From assembly GCF_022458985.1 (NCBI RefSeq), contig NC_061771.1, positions 14,919,001 to 14,983,000 on the forward strand: 64,000 bases of DNA. Reading direction: 5' to 3'. Source of the DNA: Mugil cephalus (lineage: Eukaryota > Chordata > Actinopteri > Mugiliformes > Mugilidae). The notes under the pieces are model-generated. The model saw nothing but the letters and a program-made list of their open reading frames with translations. It searched no databases and had not been told where the DNA came from. Positions 45,257-57,188 of this stretch are shown here, piece after piece (the stretch's first letter is position 1; every line of letters begins with the position of its first letter). The position numbers were made by a program, and so were the translations under genes.

Positions 45257-47517
45257 ATTTCCGAAATGGCCTTTCATACAAACGTCCAGACAAACATACG
45301 ACAGAATTGACAGTCACAAAGGGAGTCATGGCGTTGTGTAATTAATTGGATATTTTTTTGGTGAAATGCCACAAAATGACACAAAAACAGAAGCATTAAC
45401 GGGATTTAAAAAAAAAAAAAAAAAACAACAAAAAAAAAACACAGTTACAAAGTGAGTTTTTAATATAATGCAGATATTAAAACTAAAAACTACTTTACTG
45501 CTGATGATAACCACTGACAAACTGTTATTTATGTTATTTATATTATATTAATATCACATAGGAAACAGAAAGAAGATACAGCTGTGTACTCTGTGAATTT
45601 GCATTTCATTGACATTTAATATAATAATAGCTGTTTAAATATTTAATTAATCTGTGCCATTTAAACAGTTAGTGACAATTAGCAACAATCTCTGCTCCCT
45701 CATATGCCTGGATATGATGTTCCGATTCATCTTTAGTGATTCTTAACAAACGACCGTGCAGAAAGTGAAATATGAAAAAAATTATCTTTGTACATTTTCT
45801 TTTTATTTAAATCAGATTATTTCTGTTATTTTTATCAATCACTTTTTAATAGACCGTGGTGGACTGTAGTGAGATTAACCTCATTGTTATTCTTGTTGAG
45901 TTCAGGTGAACAAGCTTCCCTTTGTTTCCCACTGAAACGCCTTTTGTTAATCAGAGAGGAGATTAACGTGCATGGCTTTAGTACAGATTTATAATCCTGC
46001 AGCCATTAAGCTTTCATGGCTTGTTTGGAAGGCTGCTCTTACTTTCCAGCAGAAAAAACAAAAACAACAACAAAAAAAAAGAAAACAAAACAAAGTTGCA
46101 CTAATGTACTTAATTAATAATAGTGGCACTGGATAAGCATGCACAACATTGCATGCATGCAGATAATTGTGGCACTGACTGAGTTTTGGGGAAGGTCACA
46201 GACAAGTTGGATATAAAGAAATTGTATTTGATAACTGAACTGTCAGTCTCATCCCCTTGTGCTCTTTCTCCCACATGACCCCTGTGTTAGAGATTATCTC
46301 AAAAATATAATAAAATTGTTTGGTAACATGGGTGCTGTTACAATTGTGTCCTATTTACCTGTGAAATCTGTTTTTTTTAAGGATAACAGAACACAATGAG
46401 GCTTGTGTTTCACACATTGTACACATTGTCACCACCCAGCCTTACAAGTCTGCAGTAAGCTGATTTCTGGTCGCTCACTGGTTAACTTGTTCAGCAAAGA
46501 GAGAGACCTGAGAGCAGAGGGAGTTGGGGAGGTGGAAGACGGCATTGGTTTCAGCGAGGGAGAACGGGGGGGGGTTGGATTTGGCCAAAACATTTTGTGA
46601 CAGCGCTCCTTGTTACACTACAACAACAGAAAACTCAGACCTCTGGCCAAGACCTGTTGCGCAACCGGTGGTGTGATAGTGTACACAAAAGGGAGTGAAA
46701 TAGAGTAAGGGGCAACAGTTGAAATAATAAGAAGGGAACTAACAAGTGAAAACTCTCAGGCTAGATGACGTACTTTTATGTGGTGGGATGAAATTACTTC
46801 ACTCCTTTATTGAGATCTTCCATATAATTTATATAAGCCTGGGTGGCCTCGGTGAATCATTGGTGTTGTTTCACAGTAAGATGCACAAAGGTTTTTGAAA
46901 TAATTCCTAAACTGTGATTTATTAGAGACTCTGCTTTCCTTTAATTCACAGCCATAGAAAGAGAAAGAGGTCCTGTTGTTAGTATTAACTCATATGTAGA
47001 GGCCTTTTGATGAACTTAATTGCTTCACACTAACTTTTACAGCAGTTTTAGTGGCTTAATGGCACAAATGACATCATATATTCTGGTAGTTTTACATGTC
47101 CAAAATCAAAGTTCACCACTTGAGAGTTTTGAGTGAACTAGTGACGGCCCATGATACAGGAAATAGAGTATGATTAAATGAAAGAGTGGTTAGCATGTCC
47201 TGCTACCTAGCTTACTAGGTACTGCTAAAGCCAATAAGCATTTGTTGGAGCAACACTGAAAAAGCCTTGATTGTGACAAACATGTAACTGCTTTGCCGAG
47301 GCCGGTCCCTCAACATGTTTTAACCCATTTGGTTCTGAGAAATTGACATGCTATTAGCCTCAGCTAGCATTAGCAAAGACAGTGTTATGTTTGCCAAACC
47401 AACTTGTTTATTAGTCTTTTACCTAAAAGCCTTTTGTCTTGATAAAAGGAAACGGTGTCAGTTATGAGGTTAGCTAAACATCCAAAGGGTTGTTTTAGAA
47501 TTAAATCTGTGTACATG

Positions 47518-47700
47518 TACAGATCAGCCACAACATTAGAACCACTGACTAGAGAAGTAAATAACATTGACCATCTTGTGGCAATACAGTGTTCTGCTGG
47601 GAAACTTTTGGACCTGGTATACATATGAATGTTACTTAGACGCCACAACTGTTTTTTTTGGGCACAAGGTGGTCATAATGTTATGCCTGATCGGTATATG
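47518..47700 (+). mobile_element. Tc1/mariner-derived MITE with both ends
   Basis: Left end acagatcagccacaacatta and right end ataatgttatgcctgatcgg are mirror images apart from a few substitutions. The body keeps cagtgttctgctgggaaact (transposase coding around FCWE) and then jumps to the 'gggcacaaggtggtc' right end. It is the shortest and best bounded copy of the family in the window. Confidence 0.85.
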
Positions 47701-48952
47701 CTGCCTTCAAATGGATCTTGTGAGTTAAGAGAATGCTTGGTGTTTGAGTAAGTTGTGATAACACCGCTGCTATATGTATCCGTTGGCAATTCGCGGTTTA
47801 GCAAACTAACGACCAGGAGACTTAGGGAAATGTAAAGAAAGAGGCTGTTGAATATAATGTGTTTTGAAATATCAAAAAAAAACTAAAGAAAAACAAAATC
47901 ACAACATTTCAAAAATCCCACTTACAAAGTTGAAGTTTTTTTTTTTCCACTCTTCCCCCCAACTCCATGTTAAATTGTCCTGCACTGAGCTCAGTAACCG
48001 ATTTCATGAATTAGTGAGGAATGTTCTTCTTGAAGTCCGACCAAAGTCTGGCCAAAGCAAGTTACACTTTAACAATACACCAGCCATTAATGACTGCATT
48101 CGGCTTGGTCCTTTGCACCCTCCTCACTGCTTCATGGTGGTGCTCGAGGTAATGAGTCACTCTGTGTAGCATTCAGGCATGTTGCTTGTTGCTGGGGAAT
48201 GGCTCAAGATCCTGAAAGGCAGTTGTAGCCAGCTGACTGACTCTCCTCTTCTCTGAGTTCCTGTGCATGCTCCAACTGACCCATCCATGAAAAGCCACTT
48301 TCTTCCGCTTCTCTGGTGCGTGGCTAGGCAGGAGAGCGAATGGGAGGTGGGAAAAGGATGGACAATACAGTAACCCAATGCTGGCCACACACACAATGTG
48401 AGGCCTCTGTGCCCCGGCGCACCAACAAACAGAGAGTCCTTTCTCATGATTCAACTGCCTCACCAATCCCACGCCAGCATTTCTCCACACTTAAATCGCA
48501 CAGTGAACACATGCATATTCACGTGCTAATCACGTCACCTCTGCAGAGACACCCGGTAAAGTAATTAAGATAGCAAAGGAACATTTGATCCAAGTGGATG
48601 GGTACATAGGAAGGACATTAATTGCCCAGTGATTGCATAATCCTATTGATGAAAGGTTGGCTGTTGGCCTAATCTGTGCTGATGTATGTGGTATGGACCA
48701 ACAGGTTTCCTGCTGTGCCCTTACAGTTATAGAAAGGCACAGAAATTGAGGCAATGGCTTCATATCTTGCAGTACACTGTAATTGTTTATTGGTCTTTAT
48801 TTTTTTTAAAAATCTTTGCTTTTTCTGTTTTCTATTTTATTACATTCTTCTTTAAATTGTGTTTTTATATATTGCCTCACTTGTCTTTATGTGTATTTAT
48901 GTCTAGCTTGATGTTTTTAAACTGCCTTATTAATGAGATATGTCTGTGAGGC

Positions 48953-49025
48953 TTCTTTGTCATCCAGGTCATGGTATTTCCAAAAACGTTAAAGAAGAGC
49001 AACTGGTAGAGGTTCTTGTAGAGGA
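48953..49025 (+). repeat. Dispersed repeat fragment, 'ggttctcagtca' family copy 3
   Basis: ttctttgtcatccaggtcat, then atttccaaaaacgtt, then caactggtagagg. Same orientation as the copies at 18605 and 32396. Confidence 0.55.
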
Positions 49026-49240
49026 CACACAGCTATGAACGTTCTATGCAGTCGTAGCATGCAATCCATGGAGAGCAAGAGAGAAGAAATTACTTAAGAA
49101 ATTAGAGGATAGGTGCTCAAGTGAGAGAGGAAAGAGTCGAGGATAGGTGCTCAGTGCATCAGCCCCCAGAAGCCTCGGCCTACAGCAACACAGCTAAGGG
49201 ATGGTTCAAAGTCGCCTGAGCCATTGTCAAAAATGTACGT

Positions 49241-49679
49241 AAGAGTATTAGGGCCACCCATGAGAAAAAAAAAAAAAAATAGAGGAGGTAGATTTTTTTT
49301 GTTTTATCATGTACTTTGAGAAAAAAGAAGAAATTTTGAGAAGACATTTCGACCACAGTGCATCTGTGCTTGGCTTTGGGACTCTATGGACAGATAGGGA
49401 CAAGCTCCTGCACTCAAACCAACAGAACTGAATAATACCATTTTAATATTCAATACCATTTTAAATTCTTAATATTAAATATTAATTAAGCCCCAATACT
49501 CCTCCACGGTGTATTGGTGGTACCATACGCATACGGTACTGGCGATTTGAAAGTCTACTTTATGACATATATTTCGACTTCGATTTCTTCTCAAAATTTC
49601 GGCTTTTTTCTCAAAGTGCATGATGAAAAAAACTCTACCTCCTCTAATTTTTTTTCTCATGGGTGGCCCTAATACTCTT
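49241..49679. mobile_element. DNA element with inverted ends nested in another repeat
   Basis: The left end aagagtattagggccaccca (49241-49260) is mirrored by gggtggccctaatactctt (49661-49679). Inside, tagaggaggtagat and ctacctcctct are also mirrored, giving arms of about 50 bases. The element splits a larger repeat whose left flank is ...agcaacacagctaagggatg... and whose right flank is aaaggaaagttttaagccta. A TA-type duplication could not be confirmed. Confidence 0.75.
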
Positions 49680-49880
49680 CTATAAAAAGGAAAGTTTTAA
49701 GCCTAACCTTAAAAGTGGAATCTCTTGAACCCAATCTGGAAGCTAGTGCCATAGGAGAGGGGCCTTATAGCTGACGTGGTACAATGAGGTCTTTGCACCC
49801 TGGGTTACATTTTCAGTACACTGAAGTTTACAGTGAAATTAATGTCATGGTTTATCAGACTCCTTACCTGTTAATGTTTT
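49330..49880 (+). repeat. Composite repeat, copy 1
   Basis: From about gggactctatgg through ggtggtaccatac, the right inverted end, tttaagcctaacct, ctggaagctagtgcca and gtcatggtttatcagactcc, it is collinear with 51838-52420 in direct orientation. It contains the right part of the nested DNA element. Confidence 0.8.
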
Positions 49881-51837
49881 GACTGTCAATTTTAAAGCAG
49901 CCACATGTGCAATAATACTTTGCACTCTGTTGAATCTGTATGGTTGTATAAGTTGCTTCATCCCACAGGGTGAAACACTGCTGGCGGATGCAAATTTCAT
50001 TGCTCACAGATTGTAACATGATTAGCCGGCGTGCTGGATGGCCAAATTCTTGAGGAGACCAACTCCCCAACTTTCTGGAACATATGATGCAACATTTGTG
50101 TCATCGCATCAAGTTCTCATTGGTCAGCTGTGCAGAGGTGAAAAAGCAAGTGAGTTGAACCTTGTTTTAGTACAAATGAAGACCACATTGTGATTGCCTC
50201 TGTGCTGTTCATCCACTTTGGCAGTCAGAAGCATTCAAAGTTGAGGTGAAAGGCAATGCTTGGAGAAGGAATTTACATTCAACTTTTATAAACAGCACAG
50301 AGATACAATGTTACCATCAAATATGGTAAATTGCTCACAGATTTCACACTTGGAAGACACTTGGGGTGTTGCAACTGGTGGTTAACGTCAAGGTTGATTG
50401 TGTTGATTTGTAGAGCCTGAGACTGAAAGTTGAAGTCATTTCATCCAAAGTGTGAGCAACCCCAGCATTTAAAAATTCAAAATATCAACCATACAACTTA
50501 GCAGGGACGACTAACAGACCCAATTAAACAATGAGCACACATGTCAGATAGTTACTTCCATCAAAAATGCTGATGCTTTCTTGACAAGACTCCAACTAAG
50601 GATATTAATACTACAATACTAAAGTCATTTTTAGGGAAAGAAGTATGACAGTTTGACAGCTATCATATTTGTGTTAGACGAAGTTTTGTTACATTGTCAT
50701 TTATTTGGCCAAATTTAGCTGCCTCCATTGGTTCAAACATGTTTCTTAGTCATAACAAATGTGGAACAATGCTAGAAACTCCAAACTCAAGGTGTGGAAC
50801 GGGAAAGACCGTGAGGCTCGAGTTTCTGGTCAGTAAAGGATTGTTGAAGTACCTTTCATTGGACAAAAACAGGACGACACGATCTACAACAAAACTCAAA
50901 CAGGTCCACTTGCTTTTGTTTTAGCTTTGTTTTGGGATTTTCCGTGACCTGGATACCAGTGCTGTATCAGGTTGCAGTGTACGGAGGTTGTCAAACCAAG
51001 TCTCCATGTCTCTGCACGGTTTATCTTTAATTTTAATTTTCAGATTGTGTTGATTTATTTAACTGTTTAATTAGATTTTGTTAAAATTGTGTCTTCCTGC
51101 TTCAGAGTTTTCTCTAAACAGTTAGGAACACAGTTATAGTTTTTAGTCCCAGTAACACACCCAGTGTGACCTCAGTGACCAGTCAGAATCATTTTCTATA
51201 AATCTGTCATTTTTATATTGCAATCCTTACTGCTTCCTCAATTAATTTTTATAGCATTTAGAAAGAATCTGGTTTTCTTTTTAAATTTGGAAGTTTCTGC
51301 TGATTATTCAGATGACTGTCAGGCAAACTTCCTTCTTTTGACAAAACACAGACAGAGCACAGGAAGGGAGGCAACCTACACGATGAACTTCGGCTATTAT
51401 TGTTTCGAACACACACAAAGGTTGATGACATCCGAGAGGTGCGCCACACCACTGAATCATCCGCATGATTTCCTGTTGATTTATGGGTTTGGACCTGTGG
51501 ACCAAAAACAGCTGGGAGGGGGGGTAAAATAAACATCTCCTTCTTCCTGAGGAAGACCCTGCCCGACGACAAGTCCACCACAGGCGAAGTCATCAATTTA
51601 AAATACACTGTCTTGTCACTGAGACGGCTCTTTTTCCCAAACACCATCTGAACAAATAAGATTTTTCTTGTATGAAAATCTTTGGTCATGTTTGGTTATT
51701 ATTGATTTTGGTAATCTGATTTAGATTACTGTTTTGGAAATGGATGAGAAAATAAATGTCTCTCCGTCCTGTAAACATTTGTTTGTTTTAGTGTCTGTAA
51801 GATTTTTTGTTTTGACTTTTGATTTTTTCATATCAGC

Positions 51838-52420
51838 TTCAGGACTTTATGGGAGGATAGGGACAAGTTCCTGAGCCTTGGAGTTTACGTCCCTCCCTCA
51901 GCAGACAAGGCAACAGGGTGTGACAATATCCAGGCCACTGTTGACATGCGACAGTCCAATATAATATATCAGCAATATAACTGAAAAAAAAAAATCACAA
52001 TACAATTTTAAATTCTTGATATTAATTATTAATTAAGGCTCAATACTCTTCCACGGAGTATTGGTGGTACCATACATATACGGTACTGCTGGTTTGAAGG
52101 TCTTCTTTATGACATGTCGACTTTTTCCTGGAGGTGCACGGTGAAAAAAAATCTACCTCCTCTATTTTTTTTTTGGTGTCCCTAATACTCTTCCATAACA
52201 AAAGAAATTTTTAAGCCTAACCTGAAAAGCAGAGAGGGTGTCTGCTTCTTGAAATCAATCTGGAAGCTAGTGCCAATAAAGTAAACCTGCACTTTGAGAG
52301 TGAAGTGATATGTTAGGATGGTACGATGAGGTCTTTGCACACTGGGTTACATTTTCAGTACACTGAAGTGTATAGTGAAATTAATGTCATGGTTTATCAG
52401 ACTCCTGATCTGTCAATGTT
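51838..52420 (+). repeat. Composite repeat, copy 2
   Basis: Collinear with 49330-49880 and in the same orientation. It lacks the left inverted end but keeps the right one (ctacctcctct ... gtccctaatactcttcc). It retains extra sequence (cagagagggtgtctgcttct, agtaaacctgcactttgaga) that is deleted in copy 1. The two copies are thus independently decayed. Confidence 0.8.
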
Positions 52421-53217
52421 ACAACCGACAGATTTTTTGTTCTGGTTTTTAATTATTTTCATATTGCTGTTTATCAAGGACGATACATGTTCGAGATAGT
52501 ATGTAGTTATCAGTGGTGGAAATGTGACTACCGGTGGGTTCTGTATATTTACAGATCCAGGTTTTAAGGAACTTGTACCTACTAAGTTACTTATCTGATA
52601 GCTATTAGCTTTGAGGTGCTTTTAAACATTATTTTCCATTCAAAACATAAAGTCAGATTACTTTACAAGGTGCTAGTAGAAATGAGATGCATTAGGGGGT
52701 TATACTTGATCAATTTCTTTTTACACCAAGTCACATTTTTAGTCCTACTCAGTATCCAAAAAAGATGAAAGTAGGTCAACTGGTTGGATGATGTTTTGCC
52801 ACTTATCCAAGTAACTTTCATGGTTCCTACTCAGTACTCAGTCTCAGTCCTCCCTTTTTTATATTTTGTTCCGACAGAACAATATTTTTACTACCAAGAT
52901 ACACCTGAGCCTGACTTTTGATTTGTTTTCATTTTGCCCCAGATGATCTCCAAATCTCATTTTTTTAGTCACAGACTGGTTTTGAATCAGGTTTGGCAAC
53001 ACATCTACTGAAGGATTTAATAATTTCTCAAGATGGAGAAGACAAAACTAGGTCATTCAACCAGGAGGGGTTTAAGCAGAAAATTTGGTTAACTCAGAGC
53101 CCATCAAAAGGTGCTGGTGAGTCTAATTTATTTTACTTTAGTTTTGTTTGTTTTTTTGTTGTTGTTGTCACGTTATTTTTTCAATCTTGAGTATTTGATA
53201 TAGATATAGACGATATT

Positions 53218-53330
53218 ATGTTGTCAGATTGGCACAGTGGTATGGTGGTTAGTACTAATGTCTCTGAGCTTGGAAGGTCCGGGTTCGACTCGGCCCTTTC
53301 TGAATGGGTTTTCTCAGGCTTCTCTTTTTT
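53218..53330 (+). mobile_element. tRNA-like SINE/RTE head fragment
   Basis: ggcacagtggtatggtggtt resembles the 'ggcacggtggtgcagtggttagc' head of common fish retroposons. It is followed by a B-box-like ggttcgactcgg. The 3' body is missing and replaced by a T-rich stretch. Confidence 0.6.
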
Positions 53331-54837
53331 TTTATTTTTATTTTTTTTATGTGTTTTGTTTTGTCATGAGTGTATTGATCATGGTATTTCTGGATTGCAT
53401 TATAAGATTTTCCTGCATGGCCCCACCAGAATTTCCTAACCAAAATCGTCACTGCTTGTTACTACAGTTCTCGTTCCATTGGTGGTTCTTTACTTGCGTA
53501 CTGGTTTTAGGTACTATGAGTCTTTGAGATACAAACCACACTCAAAAGAGCTTCATCATTATCCTCGTACTTGGATTCTTTTTTTTTTAACAACATTTGT
53601 ACTTGTAGCGATTTAAAGCATGCATGAGCAGCATAATATGGAAAAGGCACTTTTAAAGAAAAAAAGAGCAAAGCACAATATACACAAAACAAGGTTGATT
53701 ATGTATTTTCAAATGTGAAATAACATATTTACATTTGCACAATGTTGGTGTTTGCAGCAGGTTGTAAGTTTGGGGTTGACTCTTTTACTAAGTGTTTGTT
53801 GTTAACTTTCATTATCAGGGCAGGCCTTCGTAAGTTTTTTTTTTTAAGAACTTCACCCATGGGCAGTCATCTGCATCCTCAGGTGCTGTTTTCTTTGCAT
53901 GCCCGATGTTGAGTCATCTTCTCTGAACCATACAGTGATGCTGTCTAAACCAGCTCGATCCTCTTGTTCCAGGAAATGAACAGGATATCTGACAGAATGT
54001 CACCTTGTCACACATTGTCATTTGTTGACCCTTGCCTTATGCATAGCGTGTATTCATGACATTGCTGTTGCATTACTCTATTACTATTTTATACAAAAAG
54101 ACAGACATTCAAAACAAGTTACTACTACTGCCAAAGATCAAACCAGTTTCCTCCCTAATGCTCAGTGACTCAACTTATGTCTTCCTTTCCAAGTATTACT
54201 GTTGCGTCACATACAAAGTGATGCAAATACTGCTGTGTTACTCCACTTTTTCTGTCTCTTACCTACATTTTAAGACAGTTTGCATTGTAACTGACACTAT
54301 GCAAATAAAATTTAATAGAAATTAATTTTTAGTTTATTACTTTTGCTTTGACTGATAGCACACTGATAAGACATAAGGCATATATGACCTCCTGAGGCCT
54401 AGGTGTGTGGTACATGTGTAAAGCTTGTTACATAATCTGCGAAAAACGAGAAATTTGTTGTTACCCAAGAACTGTGGGAACCAGAAAACAGTTAGCTCTG
54501 GTCAGATGATTCACTTTATGTGAAAGTCCCTCATAGGGCCCTCTCACTACAGCATACACCACACCTGCTAAGCATTGTGGGAGATGCAGGATATGGACGA
54601 TGACTGGCACTCTTATTATTTTCTGATGTTGGCCAGTTTCAGTATTCACCCACATACAGTATGCTCCTCTCTACCCAGACGATATTTGCAGTCACACTGC
54701 GTCACACTGGGAGCTCTCAGAGCGGCCGTTAGCATTTCCATTTTTCTGAACTTTCAACCACGCCCAATTTCTGACCAATCGCAGAATAGTTGCTGGATGC
54801 CACAGGAGGAAACTGTCCATCCCTGTTGATGTGTCTA

Positions 54838-54960
54838 GAACAGGGGACTTCAGCATTTTTCAGGCCAAGGACCCTCAAACTGATGGGGAGATTAAATTCT
54901 GTGTTCTATATTAAACTCGGCCTAGTGCTATTTATAAATATAAATTATTAATATCATTTT
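54838..54960. mobile_element. Decayed non-autonomous DNA repeat (pair with 2591-2790, opposite strand)
   Basis: caggggacttcagcattttt, then ccaaggaccctcaaactgat, then cctagtgctatttataaata. The first 60 bases are the reverse complement of 2722-2785 with a handful of substitutions. The terminal caggg suggests a hAT-type element. Confidence 0.6.
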
Positions 54961-55094
54961 GCTTTCAATGTTAAGCTATTCTAATAACACACAGGTTCAA
55001 ATATTAATTTCAATTTTAATGTACAACAGTGGGGTGTTTAAGGGGGAAAATATAAAACAATCAAACAAATGGTGTAAAACAAGCTGCGAGAAAA

Positions 55095-55235
55095 AAATGA
55101 TGTCACTTTGAGTAACGTCCGCACGAATGCCAGGTCCAAAGGTTTCCAAGCAAAACATTTAATTGTCACAAGATGGTCAAGGTTATTCACTTCACTCCTG
55201 ACAGCGGTTTTAATGTTGTGGCTGATCTGTGTATG
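55095..55235 (-). mobile_element. Tc1/mariner-like relic, left part, inverted
   Basis: Read on the minus strand it starts acagatcagccacaacatta and continues through tcttgtgacaat to ggaaacctttggacctggca and ttacttag-equivalent coding. It ends about 300 bases before the smox promoter. Confidence 0.75.
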
Positions 55236-55500
55236 TGTTATTGAATTTTTGAAATTTTTGAAAGTGTGTGGTGGGTTAGGGCCAGACACTTAGTGAAGAC
55301 GGTTAGGATAAAGGAAAATCCTTTGAAAAAAAAGAAAAAAATACGAATGTGTGTGCGTGTGCTTTGTGTGTCTCGCGTGTGTCCCCGTATGACGGCAGGC
55401 TACTCAGCGGAGGGCTGGTCTCTGGCGTCATCGCATCTCATGTATAATTAATGAGGAGGCGGCGCCACGGAGAGAAACTGGCTGCTTCTGGTTTCCAGGC

Positions 55501-55507
55501 ATAAATA
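55501..55507 (+). promoter_or_regulatory. smox: Candidate TATA-like element of smox
   Basis: ATAAATA in a GC-richer region (55440-55640), about 30 bases before the predicted exon 1 start. The surrounding sequence has several CpGs. Function is inferred from position only. Confidence 0.45.
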
Positions 55508-55529
55508 CAAAGCGGAGCCGGTCTGAGGG

Positions 55530-55618
55530 AAAACAGCACAAAGGAGAGCGGAGCACTCTGAGGTTGTTTTGTTTTTGTTTTTTTGAGAGAAAAACCCCGT
55601 GAAGACCAAGAGAGTCAG
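55530..55618 (+). other. smox: smox non-coding exon 1 (predicted)
   Basis: Ends at a good donor (GAGTCAG|GTAACG, donor at 55619). The purine-rich leader contains no ATG in a good context. It would splice to the acceptor at 60007, 27 bases before the smox start codon. Other first exons in the 4.4-kb intron cannot be excluded. Confidence 0.5.
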
Positions 55619-56712
55619 GTAACGAGTCGCGCTACTAGACAACCACATTGAACTGTTATTCAGCGGTGGGTGATGTGCGAGTGAGGCAAATGTTGAGCGG
55701 AGGGACAGGCAGTGTTAGTACATATGGCTGCACATACTGTGACAACAGATTATTTACTGAAGTAGTCCACTTAGCGGCTGCGCACCGCCGCGTCCACACA
55801 TTAAAGCAGATATGACCCAGTTGTTTTGTTTTGATACGAAAATGATGAAAAAAATTAAAAATAAAAGCAGCCTATACACGCGCGCCGAGGACATGTCAGG
55901 TCAGACGAGGTTATTTACACTAGTGTATGATAAACGGTGCGTGGGTTTAACGGGACAAACTGCTCCGTGGAATAATGTGGAAAATGTGCGTGTCTCGCTT
56001 TATATTGTCCTGCTTTTAAATTGCGCATCGTGTTGTTTTTTTTTCTCCCACCCCATGTAGATTTCTGTCAGAAGTAAAGTTGTGTGCTTGGTTTCAAACT
56101 GCTGCCACTTTGGCATCACAGCTTATACGTGGCAGCAGCAGCAGCATAAAGGCTTTTACTGCACAGCTGTTCCAGGCAGCACAGTATAGGCTGACATGAA
56201 ACACATCAAAGGGCTCTGGTTTCCTCTGTGACCTTTTTTTCTTTCTTTTAATTTATATTTGATCGCTGTGTTTTTGGCCCCGGTTGCTACCTCAGCCGTC
56301 AGACTTTGTTTCATTCACCAACGCTCAGTTATATTCTAATAGTGAAAGCCTGACAAATGTTCAGGATTAAACCTCTACAGCTGGTGTTTCACTTCGTCCA
56401 CACTTTCAAACGTGTTTACTGTTGTAACTGTTTTACAGAAATGAAAATGTACAACTAAGTTAGAACAACTGGGAAATGGTTCCTTTATTTGTCTATTTCA
56501 AGACTTGAGAGTTGAGGGTGAGTTTATTCCTATTTCAGTCTGGATCTCAGTTTTTCCTTCTATGTCCACTTTTGTGTCAGTTTTGATCATTTAGATGTCA
56601 TCACTGTATCTCTGACTGAATGTATTGTCACTGATTTCAGTCACTGATTTCCTTGTACTACAATAGTCTCTAAGGGCACTGTTCCCTTTATCAAGGGATC
56701 CACCGGAGCAGT

Positions 56713-56830
56713 GTACAGTAGCACAGTGGTGAGGTTAGCGTTTGTGGTACTTCCACTTCATCATCCCGGCTTGGGAAAATCAGAGCTGGGAGAGAAGTGT
56801 GGAATGTCTGGCCTTTGGCACAAAGCCTTC
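56713..56830 (+). mobile_element. SINE/RTE-head-like fragment
   Basis: tacagtagcacagtggtgag followed by gttagcg resembles the same retroposon head as 53218, but it is more decayed. Boundaries approximate. Confidence 0.35.
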
Positions 56831-57140
56831 TCGCTACACACCGTTTTTTTTTCTTTTTTTTTTTCATTTGGGGATCTAGAAATGCTGGTTTCCATGCTGA
56901 TACTCACATGGGACCGATAGAGGAAATGCAGACGTCTGTGGACGTAGGTCTTTCCAGCTGTGTCCACACTCACATCTGTCCACACTTAGAGCAAATGGGA
57001 GAGGAAAATGGTAAAGATCAGAGGCAAGAGCCCAGACAACGCAGTCATTTCTGCTCAGGCCTGGTCCTGATCTTTAAAGGAAGGTCCACCAGCAGAGTTG
57101 CTGTGCTGTAAATTGCAATTTCTAGGTCAGTGTTAGCCCC

Positions 57141-57188
57141 ATCCTCCTCCTCCTCCTCCTCCTCCTCCTCCTCTTCCTCCTCCTCCTC
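57141..57188. repeat. (TCC)n microsatellite
   Basis: TCC run of about 15 units with one TTCC interruption; produces a spurious poly-Arg frame on the minus strand. Confidence 0.95.

Larger units (their letters stand above)
36726..55440. other. Intergenic region between rnf24 and smox promoters
   Basis: About 19 kb with no supported exon. Recognisable contents are Tc1-like relics (37022-37345, 47518-47700, 55095-55235), an inverted repeat around a GT microsatellite (45024-45256), a duplicated composite repeat (49241-49880, 51838-52420), SINE-like and hAT-like fragments (53218-53330, 54838-54960), and LINE-tail-like AT-rich sequence around 41.3-41.5 kb. The longest frames (39290-39619, 51258-51689) have no splice or family support. 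Confidence 0.6.

Noticed and set aside
51258..51689. 143-codon minus-strand frame
   Set aside because: The longest frame in the rnf24-smox gap, but residues resemble no family I know and it lies between two repeat copies.
53218..53300. Considered as a tRNA gene
   Set aside because: Only A/B-box-like words are present; no cloverleaf can be formed, so it is a retroposon head.
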